Positions 36,401-45,690 of a DNA stretch of 64,000 nucleotides are shown here, piece after piece. The notes under the pieces are model-generated. The model had not been told where the DNA came from, did not search any database, and saw only the letters and a list, made by a program, of their open reading frames with translations. Position 1 is the stretch's first letter. Every line of letters starts with the position of its first letter. This stretch comes from Pseudomonas sp. HN11 (GTDB lineage Bacteria > Pseudomonadota > Gammaproteobacteria > Pseudomonadales > Pseudomonadaceae): NCBI RefSeq assembly GCF_021390155.1, contig NZ_CP089985.1, positions 6,031,501-6,095,500 on the forward strand, in the 5' to 3' direction. The position numbers and the translations under genes were made by a program.

Positions 36401-36721
36401 ACATGGACACTCAGCCCACGATCATTTGGACACTCGTTCCACGCGCACTTGGACATCTGATCCACGTCCACTTGGACAGGCAGTCGGAGCGCGGCGACGC
36501 AGTTTTGCATTGTTAGTCTGAAGTCCCTGCCGTCGTCAATTTCGTTGCGCGCCTGCGCATCGATTCGCCCTTCAGTTCGATCCTATATGCGTTGTGCACC
36601 AGCCGGTCGAGGATCGCATCGCCCAAGGTCGGATCGCCGATCAGTGCATGCCATTTGTCCACCAGCATCTGGCTGGTCACCAGCGTCGAGCGGTTGCCGT
36701 AACGGCTCCAAATCTCCTCTT
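36401..36721 (-). mobile_element. IS21-family remnant with istB 3' fragment
   Basis: At 36403-36480 there are repeated TGGACA-type motifs (TGGACACTC, TTGGACACTCG, TTGGACATC, TTGGACAGG), the multiple terminal repeats of IS21 elements. On the minus strand, 36721-36513 encodes the C-terminus of IstB (YGNRSTLVTSQMLVDKWHA; DAILDRLVHNAYRIELKG). istA and most of istB are absent: the fragment stops where the transposon right-end repeats begin. Confidence 0.85.
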
Positions 36722-36726
36722 AGGAT

Positions 36727-36860
36727 AGTCGCACCTAATGGCAGCGTTTTTAGACGTAGTCGCATCTATTTCCAAAAGCGGTCGCACTTTATTTCTTTAG
36801 GCAAGCCCAGAAAAAGCGGCTTCCAGAGCACTTCAGTCGCATTAATTGATAAAACCTACA
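36727..36860. repeat. Transposon right end with four TnsB-site-like repeats
   Basis: Reading inward from the ACA tip on the minus strand, a motif of the form AAATAnATGCGACT recurs at 36835-36848, 36780-36794, 36758-36771 and 36727-36740. The 36758 copy matches the left-end copy at 8087-8101 over 15 bases. Four sites here against two at the left mirrors the asymmetry of Tn7 ends. Confidence 0.85.
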
Positions 36861-36865
36861 GTGGA
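36861..36865. repeat. Target-site duplication, right copy (GTGGA)
   Basis: Second copy of the 5-base duplication, immediately after the terminal ACA of the element. Confidence 0.92.
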
Positions 36866-37516
36866 TCAAAACCGCAGCCAGGAGAAATCACCCTTGCCCA
36901 CCACGGAGTGCTGTTTCTGGATGAACTGCCGGAGTTCGACCGCAAAGTATTGGAGGTGCTGCGCGAGCCACTGGAATCAGGGCACATCGTGATTTCCCGT
37001 GCCCGCGACCGCGTGAGCTTCCCGGCCCGCTTCCAACTGGTCGCCGCCATGAACCCCTGCCCTTGCGGGTACATGGGCGAACCCAGCGGACGTTGTCGCT
37101 GTACGCCGGAGCAGATCCAGCGCTATCGCAACAAGCTCTCCGGACCACTGCTGGATCGCATCGACTTGCACCTTACTGTAGCGCGAGAAGCCACCGCGTT
37201 GAATCCTACCCAGCAGGCGGGCGATAACACGGCCGATGCGTCGGCACGGGTTGCCCATGCCCGCGATCGCCAACAGCAACGCCAGGGCTGTGCGAATGCT
37301 TTCCTTGATCTGCCGGGGCTACGCAAGCACTGCAAGCTGGCGAAGATGGACGAAAGCTGGCTGGAAAACGCCTGTGAACGGCTGACGCTTTCCCTGCGCG
37401 CAGCCCATCGGCTGCTCAAAGTGGCACGTACCCTAGCCGACCTTGAGCACGCCGATAACATCACACGGCCGCATCTGGCGGAGGCGTTGCAGTATCGGCC
37501 CGCGGCTGTAGGCTAG
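36866..37516 (+). pseudogene. comM: comM 3' part, split by the transposon
   Basis: Codons 283-499 of comM, resuming SKPQPGEITLAHHGVLFLDE in the frame left at 8055. It contains Walker B (HHGVLFLDELPEF), the conserved MNPCPCGYMG motif with the following cysteine-rich SGRCRCTPEQ, the arginine finger region LLDRIDLHLTV, and the C-terminal SLRAAHRLLKVARTLADLE. An open frame runs in from transposon DNA, but it has no natural N-terminus, so this fragment cannot give a working ATPase (Walker A is on the other fragment). Confidence 0.95.
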
Positions 37517-38097
37517 AGTGACTCTGGAAAGTGCAGCAGCAACCGCGCCACTTCCATCACTTCATCCAAGGCCGCTTCGGCCGACTCCTTGGAGGGTTTG
37601 AGCATCAGGTCGTCGGCGTAGCCCATCGCCACGGCAAAGATCTGGCGGGCAGCGCGTTGTGGCGAGTCACAACGCAGGACATTGGCAGCGACACCTCGCT
37701 CGATCACCTCGGCGAGCATGCCTTGCCATTGAGCATTGATCACCAGGTAAGCCTGGGCCATTTGCGGGTCTTGCATCGCTTCGTCCCATGCATCCAGCCA
37801 CAGTGCCCAGCCTGCATCGGCGGTACTCGGAAGGCAGTCACGCAAAAAACCCATGAAGGCTTCCAGGGGGGGGGCTTCTGCAAGGGGCGCACGCACTTCG
37901 TCCAACTGTTCGTTGGCAAACCGCACAAAAGCTTCGCGGCGCAGCTCCTTCCAATCACTGAAGTAGTGATAGACGTGGCTACGGGACAGCCCGGCATGTT
38001 CGGCCAGGTCGCGGGTGGACACATCGGCAAACCCCTTGCTGCGGAACAGCTCCAGCGCGGCGGCGATGATCTGGTCTTTACGGTCGATACGCGACAT
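37513..38097 (-). CDS. TetR family transcriptional regulator
   Basis: A 194-residue TetR-type repressor; the start MSRIDRKDQIIAAA at 38097 has AAAGGAAT upstream. The helix-turn-helix is at about 24-45 (VSTRDLAEHAGLSRSHVYHY). The C-terminal ligand domain is of the YxaF/AcrR kind. It is divergent from the transporter-like gene at 38209, and two palindromes in the shared promoter are its likely operators. The stop overlaps the comM stop region, tail to tail. Confidence 0.92.
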   Translation of the reverse strand: MSRIDRKDQIIAAALELFRSKGFADVSTRDLAEHAGLSRSHVYHYFSDWKELRREAFVRFANEQLDEVRAPLAEAPPLEAFMGFLRDCLPSTADAGWALWLDAWDEAMQDPQMAQAYLVINAQWQGMLAEVIERGVAANVLRCDSPQRAARQIFAVAMGYADDLMLKPSKESAEAALDEVMEVARLLLHFPESL

Positions 38098-38139
38098 AGG
38101 TATTCCTTTTGGCACCGGCAGATAAGCGGCGCTTGCTTT

Positions 38140-38177
38140 TTGAGCGGTCGCTCAAGGATACTTGAGCAGTCGCTCAA
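38140..38177. promoter_or_regulatory. Tandem TetR-type operators
   Basis: TTGAGCGGTCGCTCAA (38140-38155) and TTGAGCAGTCGCTCAA (38162-38177) are two near-identical palindromes whose centres are 22 bases apart, about two helical turns. They sit between the divergent tetR and transporter-like genes. Confidence 0.8.
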
Positions 38178-38208
38178 TAATAGCGTCTATCATCCCTTTG
38201 GTGCACCC

Positions 38209-39123
38209 ATGACATCCGTCACCCCTCAAGTCCTGATCGAAGAAAGCAAGAAAATCGGCCAGCAATCCGCCGGCCAGACCCTCAAGGCCATCGCCAAAGC
38301 CTATCCCGGCAAGCTGTGCGGTACGCTGTCACTGGTCGCCCTGGAGAATGCCCTGCTGCTGGCGTACCCGTTGTTTGCCGGATTTGCGGTGGATGCGATC
38401 ATCCGTGGCGATGCCAGCAACGCTCTGTTCTATGCCGCCGTGGTCCTGGCGTTCTGGGTCGTCGGCGCAGCACGCCGTGCGCTGGACACTCGCACCTTCA
38501 CCCGAATCTACGCCGACCTGGCGGTGCCGGTGATTCTGAACCAGCGCCTGCAGCATCACAGCACCTCGAAATCGGCAGCACGGGTAGTGCTCGCACGGGA
38601 GTTCGTCGACTTCTTTGAGAAGCACGTGCCGATCATAGCCACGGCACTGGTGTCGATTATTGGCGCGGCGGTGATGCTGATCGTGATCGAGCCCTGGGTC
38701 GGCCTCGCGTGCCTGGGCGCACTGGGGCTGTGTATCACGCTGTTGCCGCGCTTTGCCCAACGTAACCAAGAGCTGCATGAGCGCCTGAACAACCGTTTGG
38801 AAAAGGAAATCGGCCTGGTGGAAAAAGTCGGCGCACCGACCTTGCGACGTCACTACCAGGTGCTGTCGCGCCTGCGGATCTGGCTGTCAGACCGCGAGGC
38901 CGCTGCGTACCTGTTTCTCGGCACGCTGGCCGCCTTGCTCTTTGTGGTCGCCATCAGCCAGTTGGCCTTGTCCCCCGCGGTCAAGGCCGGCCACGTGTAC
39001 GCGGTCATGACCTACCTGTGGACCTTCGTCACCAGCATGGACGAAGCACCCGGCATGGTCGACCAGTTGGCGCGCCTCAAGGACATCGGCAAGCGCGTGG
39101 ACCCAGGGCTGGCCGACCGCTAG
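38209..39123 (+). CDS. ABC transporter six-transmembrane-domain protein (no ATPase)
   Basis: A 304-residue inner-membrane protein with the layout of an ABC exporter membrane domain. Segments include GTLSLVALENALLLAYPLF, AAVVLAFWVVGAARRAL, IIGAAVMLIVIEPWVGLACL and FLGTLAALLFVVAISQLAL. No nucleotide-binding domain is present or adjacent, which is odd for an exporter; the family is annotated as stand-alone six-TM ABC-like proteins. It is under the tandem TetR operators. Substrate unknown. Confidence 0.85.
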   Translation: MTSVTPQVLIEESKKIGQQSAGQTLKAIAKAYPGKLCGTLSLVALENALLLAYPLFAGFAVDAIIRGDASNALFYAAVVLAFWVVGAARRALDTRTFTRIYADLAVPVILNQRLQHHSTSKSAARVVLAREFVDFFEKHVPIIATALVSIIGAAVMLIVIEPWVGLACLGALGLCITLLPRFAQRNQELHERLNNRLEKEIGLVEKVGAPTLRRHYQVLSRLRIWLSDREAAAYLFLGTLAALLFVVAISQLALSPAVKAGHVYAVMTYLWTFVTSMDEAPGMVDQLARLKDIGKRVDPGLADR

Positions 39124-39126
39124 GCC

Positions 39127-41103
39127 TCAGCGGAACCGATCCACCTCATGTCGCAGGCCCGCCGCCAGGGTCTCCAGTTCCTTGGCGGTAATCGCCAGGT
39201 TCGACACCACTTCGCGCTGCTCGCTGTTGGCCAGCGCAATACTCTGAAGGTTGCTGCTGAGCAAAGTCGCGGTGCTGCTCTGTTCCTGGGTGGCGGTGGT
39301 GATCGCAGCGAATTGCTGACCGGCCGAGCGGCTTTGCTCGTCGATACGCGCCAGTGCCGATGCCACATCGGCGTTGCGCGACAGGCCTTCCTGCATCAAT
39401 ACGTTGCCGCGCTCCATGGTGCTGATGGCGTTGCCGGTTTCTTGCTGGATGCTCTGGATCATCCCGGAGATTTCATCGGTAGCCTCTCGGGTACGCGACG
39501 CCAGGTTGCGCACTTCATCGGCGACCACGGCAAACCCCCGGCCTTGCTCACCCGCCCGTGCGGCTTCGATGGCAGCGTTGAGCGCCAGCAGGTTGGTTTG
39601 TTCAGCAATCGAAGTGATCACGCCGACGATCCCGCCAATTTCCTGGGAGCGCTGGCCCAGAGTATTGATCACCGTCGCCGTGCTGTTCAGCGCAGTGGCG
39701 ATGTGTTCCAGGGACGCAGACGCCTCTTGCATCGAGTTACGCCCGATACGGGTTTGCTGGGCGTTTTCCTGGGCCAGACGTTCGGTACTGCCCATGTTGT
39801 CGGCGATGTTCAGCGAAGTAGCGCTGAACTCTTCCACCGCGCCAGCCATGCTGGTGATCTCGCCGGACTGCTGCTCCATGCCTTCATAAGCACCACCGGA
39901 TAACCCAGACAACGCCTGAGCACGGCTGTTGACCTCTTCGGCCGCCTTGCGGATATGCGAGACCATGGTCGACAGCGCATCACCCATCTGGTTGAAGCTG
40001 CGCGCCAGTTGACCGATTTCGTCATGGCTGGACACATTAAGGCGTGCGCTCAAGTCGCCCGCCCCCAAGGCTTCGGCCTGGCGTACCAGGTCGCCCAACG
40101 GCGCTAATTTGCTGCGCAGCAGCCAGACCGTTGCGCCCACCGCTAGCAGCATGGCCAGCACGCTGCCGATCACCAGGCGGATACCGACGTCCCAGGTCAC
40201 CGAGCGAATCTCGGCCTTGGGCATGCTCGCGACGACTGCCCACGGCCCGCCGTCGAAGGGCACCGAGACACTGTAGAAATCTTCGTTCTTGTCGCTCCAG
40301 AAACGGCCTTCACCCGGCTTTTTCGCCAGGTCCTGCATCACCGGGATCGCCTGATCCGGCACCTGCACACCAGCCGGCGGCACCAGCCAACGCTTTTGCT
40401 CGTCCAGCAGGGCCAGGGAACCGGTCTGGCCGATACGGAAGCGCTTGAGGTTCTCGAACTGCGCGTTCTGGGCGTCGGTATAGTCGAAACCGATGAACAG
40501 CACCGCGATGACTTGGCCGCTGCTGTCACGCACCGGGCTGTACTGGGTCATGTAGGAACGATCGAACAACACCGCACGACCGATATAAGTCTGCCCACCG
40601 AATACTCGCGGATAAGCTGGCCCATTGCGGTCAAGCACAGTACCGATGGCGCGATTGCCATCCTGCTTGGTGAGGGATGTGCTGACGCGGATGAAATCGT
40701 CGCCGCTGCGCACGAACACCGTGGCCACGCCGCCAGACATTTGCTTGAACTCATCCACTTCATCGAAGTTGTTGTTCAGCAGATCGCTACCCAGGTACAG
40801 ACTTGGAGCCTGTACGCCGGCGACCGCGACGGGTTGGTCGGCGCGCACGCTCAAGCCGGCACTGAAGCGCTTTTCAAAAAGCCCCGTCAGTCGCTGGGTA
40901 CTTTCGCGCAGGGTGCTATGAAACGTGTTGAGTTGGTCGGCGAGCAGCCGCGCCTCGCTGGCCAAGTGTTCCTCACGGGTGGCGAGGTTGGCAGCATCAA
41001 GCGAACGCAAGGCAAAAACAGTGCTGCCGCCAATGGCAACAGCCAGGATCACGGCCAGCGCGAGACCTAATTGGGAGGCAATCCGAGCACGAGGTTGAGA
41101 CAT
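39127..41103 (-). CDS. Methyl-accepting chemotaxis protein with Cache sensor
   Basis: A 658-residue chemoreceptor. A membrane helix at 11-32 ([19 protein letters not shown]) is followed by a large periplasmic Cache3-Cache2-type domain (about 35-320) and a second membrane helix near 330-350. The HAMP domain comes next ([19 protein letters not shown]), and the signalling domain carries the hairpin tip [20 protein letters not shown] and [20 protein letters not shown]. It signals to CheA/CheW at the cell pole. The ligand cannot be deduced. Single gene. Confidence 0.95.
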   Translation of the reverse strand: MSQPRARIASQLGLALAVILAVAIGGSTVFALRSLDAANLATREEHLASEARLLADQLNTFHSTLRESTQRLTGLFEKRFSAGLSVRADQPVAVAGVQAPSLYLGSDLLNNNFDEVDEFKQMSGGVATVFVRSGDDFIRVSTSLTKQDGNRAIGTVLDRNGPAYPRVFGGQTYIGRAVLFDRSYMTQYSPVRDSSGQVIAVLFIGFDYTDAQNAQFENLKRFRIGQTGSLALLDEQKRWLVPPAGVQVPDQAIPVMQDLAKKPGEGRFWSDKNEDFYSVSVPFDGGPWAVVASMPKAEIRSVTWDVGIRLVIGSVLAMLLAVGATVWLLRSKLAPLGDLVRQAEALGAGDLSARLNVSSHDEIGQLARSFNQMGDALSTMVSHIRKAAEEVNSRAQALSGLSGGAYEGMEQQSGEITSMAGAVEEFSATSLNIADNMGSTERLAQENAQQTRIGRNSMQEASASLEHIATALNSTATVINTLGQRSQEIGGIVGVITSIAEQTNLLALNAAIEAARAGEQGRGFAVVADEVRNLASRTREATDEISGMIQSIQQETGNAISTMERGNVLMQEGLSRNADVASALARIDEQSRSAGQQFAAITTATQEQSSTATLLSSNLQSIALANSEQREVVSNLAITAKELETLAAGLRHEVDRFR

Positions 41104-41280
41104 GACAGCTCCTGGCCGAGGCCAGGATCATCCTGATCTCATAGCGATGCTCGGCAAATTATCTAGTGGGAAACGTTGGTGCACGATGGTTCCAACACAC
41201 CTACTTCGGCGGACCGAAGCAATACTTGAGCGAATCACAGGGGTATCACGCAAACGATTGCACAAACGGTCTGCAATTAC

Positions 41281-42201
41281 TCAATCCAGGCGTTGGACGG
41301 GGGGCAATTCCATGGCCTTCACTTCCGCCTGCAGAAACTCAGCCAAGCGTCGCAAACGTTCGCCGCCGGGACGGGTTTTCGGCCACACCAGGTAATAATT
41401 TTCGCCACTGGCTACGGCCGTTGGCCACGGCAGGCTCAGTCGGCCCTGGGCCACGTCTTCGGCAACCATCAGCAAGTCGCCCATGGACACGCCGTAACCC
41501 CGCGCGGCGGCGATCATGCCCAATTCCAGCGTATCGAACACCTGCCCACCCTTGAGCGACACCTGCGATGACAGCCCCATGCGCTCCAGCCAGTTGCGCC
41601 AATCACGGCGGTCGGGTGTAGGGTGCAGCAGTTCGGCGGTGGCCAGACGAGTCGCATCCCAAGGTCCGTCCTCCAGCAGATTTGGCGCCCCTACCGGAAT
41701 CAGCAATTCCGGGAAAAGATAACTGGCCTCCCAATCCGCCGGGAAATGCCCGTAGCTCAGCAGCACCGCGCAGTCGAACGGCTCCTGATTGAAGTCCACT
41801 TCGTCCACACTCATCCAGGCGCTGGTCAACTGCACTTCATTGCCGGGCTGCAAGGCCCGAAACCGGCTGAGCCGCGCCAACAGCCAACGCATGGTCAGGG
41901 TCGACGGCGCCTTCATGCGCAGGATGTCGTCTTCAGCGTTCAAGGTATGGCAGGCCCGCTCCAACGCGGCGAAACCTTCGCGCACGCCCGGTAATAACAG
42001 GCGTGCGGCCTCGGTGAGCTGCAAGGTGCGGCCGCTGCGCTGGAACAGGCGGCATGCAAAGTGCTCTTCCAATGTTCGGATATGTCGACTGACTGCACTT
42101 TGCGTAATCGATAATTCCTCCGCCGCACGGGTGAAGGAGTTGTGCCGGGATGCCGCCTCAAACGCGCGAAGGGCATAAAGCGGAGGAAGGCGACGTGACA
42201 T
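41281..42201 (-). CDS. LysR family transcriptional regulator (GcvA-like)
   Basis: A 306-residue LysR regulator; the start MSRRLPPLYALRAFEAA at 42201 is the typical GcvA/AmpR-like start. The winged HTH is FTRAAEELSITQSAVSRHIR (about 22-41). The effector domain follows (about 93-300). It is divergent from the MATE gene, which is its likely target. Effector unknown. Confidence 0.93.
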   Translation of the reverse strand: MSRRLPPLYALRAFEAASRHNSFTRAAEELSITQSAVSRHIRTLEEHFACRLFQRSGRTLQLTEAARLLLPGVREGFAALERACHTLNAEDDILRMKAPSTLTMRWLLARLSRFRALQPGNEVQLTSAWMSVDEVDFNQEPFDCAVLLSYGHFPADWEASYLFPELLIPVGAPNLLEDGPWDATRLATAELLHPTPDRRDWRNWLERMGLSSQVSLKGGQVFDTLELGMIAAARGYGVSMGDLLMVAEDVAQGRLSLPWPTAVASGENYYLVWPKTRPGGERLRRLAEFLQAEVKAMELPPVQRLD

Positions 42202-42357
42202 CTGGAAAACTCCTTCAAGGCGATGCCGTAACGTATCAGATTCATCCAGCATGAGTTTTAATCATGTGAACGATCGCATTTATCCCTTTGTGCAATAGGC
42301 TGAGAGCGCCGAGAATCCACCCTCCCCCAACCCTCCTATTTTTCGAGTGTGATGATC

Positions 42358-43764
42358 ATGCAGCATCCGGCACGTACCGAACTCTGGGCCATTCTGCGGC
42401 TGTCAGGGCCGTTGATTGCCTCACAGTTGGCGCACATGCTGATGGTGTTGACCGACACCCTGATGATGGCGCGCCTGAGCCCCGAAGCCCTGGCCGGTGG
42501 CGGCCTGGGCGCGGCGAGCTATTCATTCGTGTCGATTTTCTGCATTGGTGTGATCGCCGCCGTGGGCACCCTGGTGGCTATCCGTCATGGCGCCGGTGAT
42601 ATCGAAGGCGCCACCCGCCTGACCCAGGCCGGGCTGTGGCTGGCCTGGCTGATGGCCTTGGCGGCCGGCTTGCTGCTGTGGAACCTAAAACCGCTGTTGC
42701 TGGTGTTCGGCCAGACTGAAACCAACGTGCAGTCGGCCGGGCAATTCCTGACGATCCTGCCGTTTGCCCTGCCCGGCTACCTGAGCTTCATGGCCTTGCG
42801 CGGTTTCACCAGCGCGATCGGCAAGGCCACTCCGGTGATGGTGATCAGTCTCGGCGGTACGGTACTTAACTACCTGCTCAACCACGCACTGATCGAAGGC
42901 ATGTTCGGCCTGCCCAAGCTTGGCCTGATGGGCATCGGCCTGGTCACGGCCATCGTTGCCAACGGCATGGCCCTGACGTTGATGTGGTACATCCGCAGCA
43001 ACCGCAGCTATGCCGCCTACCCGCTGAGCAATGGACTGCTACGCCTCAATACCCAGTACCTGCGCGAGTTGTGGCGCCTGGGCCTGCCGATCGGCGGCAC
43101 CTATGCAGTGGAGGTCGGGTTGTTTGCGTTCGCGGCGCTGTGCATGGGCACCATGGGCAGCACGCAGTTGGCCGCGCACCAGATCGCGCTGCAGATTGTC
43201 TCGGTGGCGTTCATGGTGCCGGCAGGGATGTCTTATGCGGTAACCATGCGAATCGGCCAGCATTACGGTGCCGGGCAGTTGCTGCAGGCACGTCTGGCCG
43301 GGCGCGTCGGCATAGGATTTGGCGCAGCGGTGATGTTGGGATTTGCCGCCGTGCTGTGGCTTTATTCCGACCCGCTGATCGGACTGCTCATTGACCATAA
43401 CGACCCGGCGTTCCATGACGTGATTGTCTTGGCCGTCAGCCTGCTCGCCGTGGCCGCGTGGTTCGAGTTGTTCGACGGCGTGCAAACCATCGCCATGGGC
43501 TGCATTCGCGGGCTCAAGGACGCCAAGACCACTTTCCTGATCGGCGCGGGTTGCTATTGGTTGATTGGCGCACCGTCGGCCTGGTTGATGGCCTTCATCC
43601 TCGGCTGGGGACCAACCGGTGTGTGGTGGGGATTGGCGCTGGGCCTGGCGTGCGCGGCGGTCAGCCTGACGTGGGCGTTTGAGGCGAAGATGAAGCGGAT
43701 GATTCGGCAGGAAGGTGTCGAGCCCGAAACCCGCGGTGGGTTCCAGGCTGCACAGCCGGATTAA
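42358..43764 (+). CDS. MATE family multidrug efflux transporter (NorM-type)
   Basis: A 468-residue inner-membrane antiporter of the NorM branch. The start at 42358 is chosen; GTG at 42349 and ATG at 42352 are in frame. Twelve membrane segments in two homologous halves. Landmarks are the N-terminal LSGPLIASQLAHMLMVLTDT, with the conserved Asp of helix 1, and the second-half LGLPIGGTYAVEVGLFAFAA. It exports cationic or hydrophobic compounds using Na+ or H+. It is divergent from a LysR gene and convergent with the GGDEF/EAL gene. Confidence 0.93.
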   Translation: MQHPARTELWAILRLSGPLIASQLAHMLMVLTDTLMMARLSPEALAGGGLGAASYSFVSIFCIGVIAAVGTLVAIRHGAGDIEGATRLTQAGLWLAWLMALAAGLLLWNLKPLLLVFGQTETNVQSAGQFLTILPFALPGYLSFMALRGFTSAIGKATPVMVISLGGTVLNYLLNHALIEGMFGLPKLGLMGIGLVTAIVANGMALTLMWYIRSNRSYAAYPLSNGLLRLNTQYLRELWRLGLPIGGTYAVEVGLFAFAALCMGTMGSTQLAAHQIALQIVSVAFMVPAGMSYAVTMRIGQHYGAGQLLQARLAGRVGIGFGAAVMLGFAAVLWLYSDPLIGLLIDHNDPAFHDVIVLAVSLLAVAAWFELFDGVQTIAMGCIRGLKDAKTTFLIGAGCYWLIGAPSAWLMAFILGWGPTGVWWGLALGLACAAVSLTWAFEAKMKRMIRQEGVEPETRGGFQAAQPD

Positions 43765-45434
43765 AGCCCTTCGCCCACGCGGGCTTGCTGGCCGTTGCCA
43801 AAGGTCAGGTAGTCAACCAACTCCGGCAACGGCAGCGGCTTGCTGATCAGGTAACCCTGGGCCTGGTCGCAGCCAAACAGCCTCAACAATGCAAGCTGCT
43901 CTGGCGTTTCCACGCCCTCAGCCACCACTTCCAGGTTGAGGTTGTGAGCCAGGTTGATCATGGCATGCACCAGCTTACGGTTCTCTTCACGCTCCTCCAT
44001 GCCGCCGACAAAGCTTTTGTCGATCTTCAACAGGGCAATCGGCAGGCTGTTGAGGTGCACGAACGACGAGAAGCCGGTGCCAAAGTCATCCAGGGAAAAC
44101 CGCACGCCGAGCCGGCCGAGGGCATCCATGGTCTGCTTGACCAGGTCACTGCGGCGCATCACGGCGGTTTCGGTGAGTTCGAACTCCAGCCATTGCGCCT
44201 CAACGCCCCGCTCGGCAATCAGCCGGCTGAGTGTGGAAAGCAGCTGGCTGTCCTGAAACTGTCGGAACGACAGGTTGACGGCCATATGCAGCGGCGGCAG
44301 GCCGCGTTCGCGCAGGTCCTGCATGTCGCGCAGGGCGCGGGAGATTACCCAGTAGCCCAACGGCACGATCAGGCCGCTTTGCTCGGCCAGGGGCACAAAC
44401 TCACTCGGAGGCAACAGGCCGCGCTCGCCGTGGCGCCAGCGCACCAAAGCTTCAAGGCCGACGATATGCCCATCGTCCAGGTCCAGGCGCGGCTGGTAAT
44501 GCAGTTCCAGTTCATCACGACGCAGGGCGCGGCGCAGCTCACTTTCCAGGTCGGCCAGGCTGCGCGCGTTACGATTGATGCGTTCGTTGAAGATATGAAA
44601 GGTACAGCCCTGAGTGCTCTTGGCCTGTTGCATGGCGATATGGGCGTGCCACATCAGCGGGTCGGCACCGGCGCGGGCGCGGGCATGTGCAACGCCCAGA
44701 CTGCAGCCGATCAACAGGCTCTCGCCATCCACCCAATAGGGCTCGGCCATGACTTCAGTGATGCGCTCGGCCATCCAATCGGCACGCTGGGGCGCGCGGC
44801 GGGTGTCGATCAATAGGGCAAATTCGTCACTGCCCAGGCGCGCCAGTTGGTCGCCGACCTCAAGCTGGCTCTTGAGTCGCGAGACCACTTGCAGGATCAG
44901 CCGGTCGCCGGCCTGGTGGCCGAGGGCGTCGTTGGCGTGGCGGAAATTGTCGAGGTCCAAATGACCGAGGGCCAGGCCACGACCTTCGTTCTCGGCCAGT
45001 CGCGCGGCGAGCAAGGTCTGGAAGCCCTGGCGGTTGGCGATCCCGGTCAGCGGGTCCTGCTCGGCGAGGCGTTGCAGGGTGTTTTCCAACACACCGCGTT
45101 CGCGGACGTGGCGCAGGCAGCGGCGCACTGTATCGGCATCCAATACGTCACGCACCAGCCAATCGCTGACGCCCAACGGCGAAACCAAAGGTTCCTGCTC
45201 CAGCAACAACACGCACGGCAGGCTGCAACGGCCAGGTCCGGGCTGCAGGCTGGGTGTGGTCAACAGCACGGCGCTATGGTCGTCATCGAACAGACGGCTC
45301 ACGGACTCCCAGTTTGGCGCGCTGATCAGTACAGCCCCATCGCCCATCGGCGCCAGGCACTCGCGCAACAACGCTGCCCACGCGGGCTCATCGGCCAGCA
45401 GCAGCAAACGCAAGGGTTCGACAGGCGTAGACAA
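43761..45434 (-). CDS. GGDEF/EAL domain protein (ProE-like c-di-GMP phosphodiesterase)
   Basis: A 557-residue cytoplasmic protein. Residues 1-125 form a degenerate receiver-like domain. The GGDEF domain (about 130-290) has RLGSDEFALLID in place of GGDEF, so cyclase activity is doubtful. The EAL domain (about 300-550) retains GLEALVRWRHG and the downstream ELTETAV and DDFGTGFSS, FLKIDKSF-like LLKIDKSFVGG motifs of active phosphodiesterases. In P. aeruginosa the gene beside rep is PA5295 (ProE), which lowers c-di-GMP and exopolysaccharide. Divergent from rep. Confidence 0.9.
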   Translation of the reverse strand: MSTPVEPLRLLLLADEPAWAALLRECLAPMGDGAVLISAPNWESVSRLFDDDHSAVLLTTPSLQPGPGRCSLPCVLLLEQEPLVSPLGVSDWLVRDVLDADTVRRCLRHVRERGVLENTLQRLAEQDPLTGIANRQGFQTLLAARLAENEGRGLALGHLDLDNFRHANDALGHQAGDRLILQVVSRLKSQLEVGDQLARLGSDEFALLIDTRRAPQRADWMAERITEVMAEPYWVDGESLLIGCSLGVAHARARAGADPLMWHAHIAMQQAKSTQGCTFHIFNERINRNARSLADLESELRRALRRDELELHYQPRLDLDDGHIVGLEALVRWRHGERGLLPPSEFVPLAEQSGLIVPLGYWVISRALRDMQDLRERGLPPLHMAVNLSFRQFQDSQLLSTLSRLIAERGVEAQWLEFELTETAVMRRSDLVKQTMDALGRLGVRFSLDDFGTGFSSFVHLNSLPIALLKIDKSFVGGMEEREENRKLVHAMINLAHNLNLEVVAEGVETPEQLALLRLFGCDQAQGYLISKPLPLPELVDYLTFGNGQQARVGEGL

Positions 45435-45690
45435 GCTAGCTCCCTAGACTCTGCAAAATTTCGTGGCGGCGGGCAGTATGACGTGCGGCCGGATAATCAC
45501 CAATGATAGGGGTTACCAAACACGCGAACTGTAAACATTAGTCGCAAATACCCCCCGACATCCTGCGGCAAAGTATCAAAACCGGCAAATTTAGATCGAG
45601 TGGTACGTCACACTGTCGTTCTGGCAGAGCAGAATCCTGCGAGCCTGTTAAAATGCCCGCCCTTTTGAACAACGACTCCTGAAATTCTGT

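Larger units (their letters stand above)
8056..36860. mobile_element. Tn7-like transposon inserted in comM (28.8 kb)
   Basis: The ends TGT...ACA, the 5-base target duplication, the TnsB-site-like repeats at both ends and a tnsA-tnsB-tnsC-tniQ gene set define this as a Tn7-family element. Its insertion point in comM matches the attachment gene used by the Tn6022/AbaR lineage known from Acinetobacter. The element contains a degraded left arm (8.1-15.9 kb), the transposition module (15.9-23.7 kb) and a right arm rich in probable anti-phage genes (23.9-36.0 kb). Cargo on both sides of the transposase genes is unusual. A truncated tnsE-like start and a truncated istB beside the right end point to past rearrangement. 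Codon and base use is visibly more AT-rich than the flanks in much of the right arm. Confidence 0.93.

Noticed and set aside
36545..37516. Apparent 323-codon gene covering the comM 3' part
   Set aside because: The first third is antisense istB and transposon end; only 36866 onward is comM, so it is not an intact gene.
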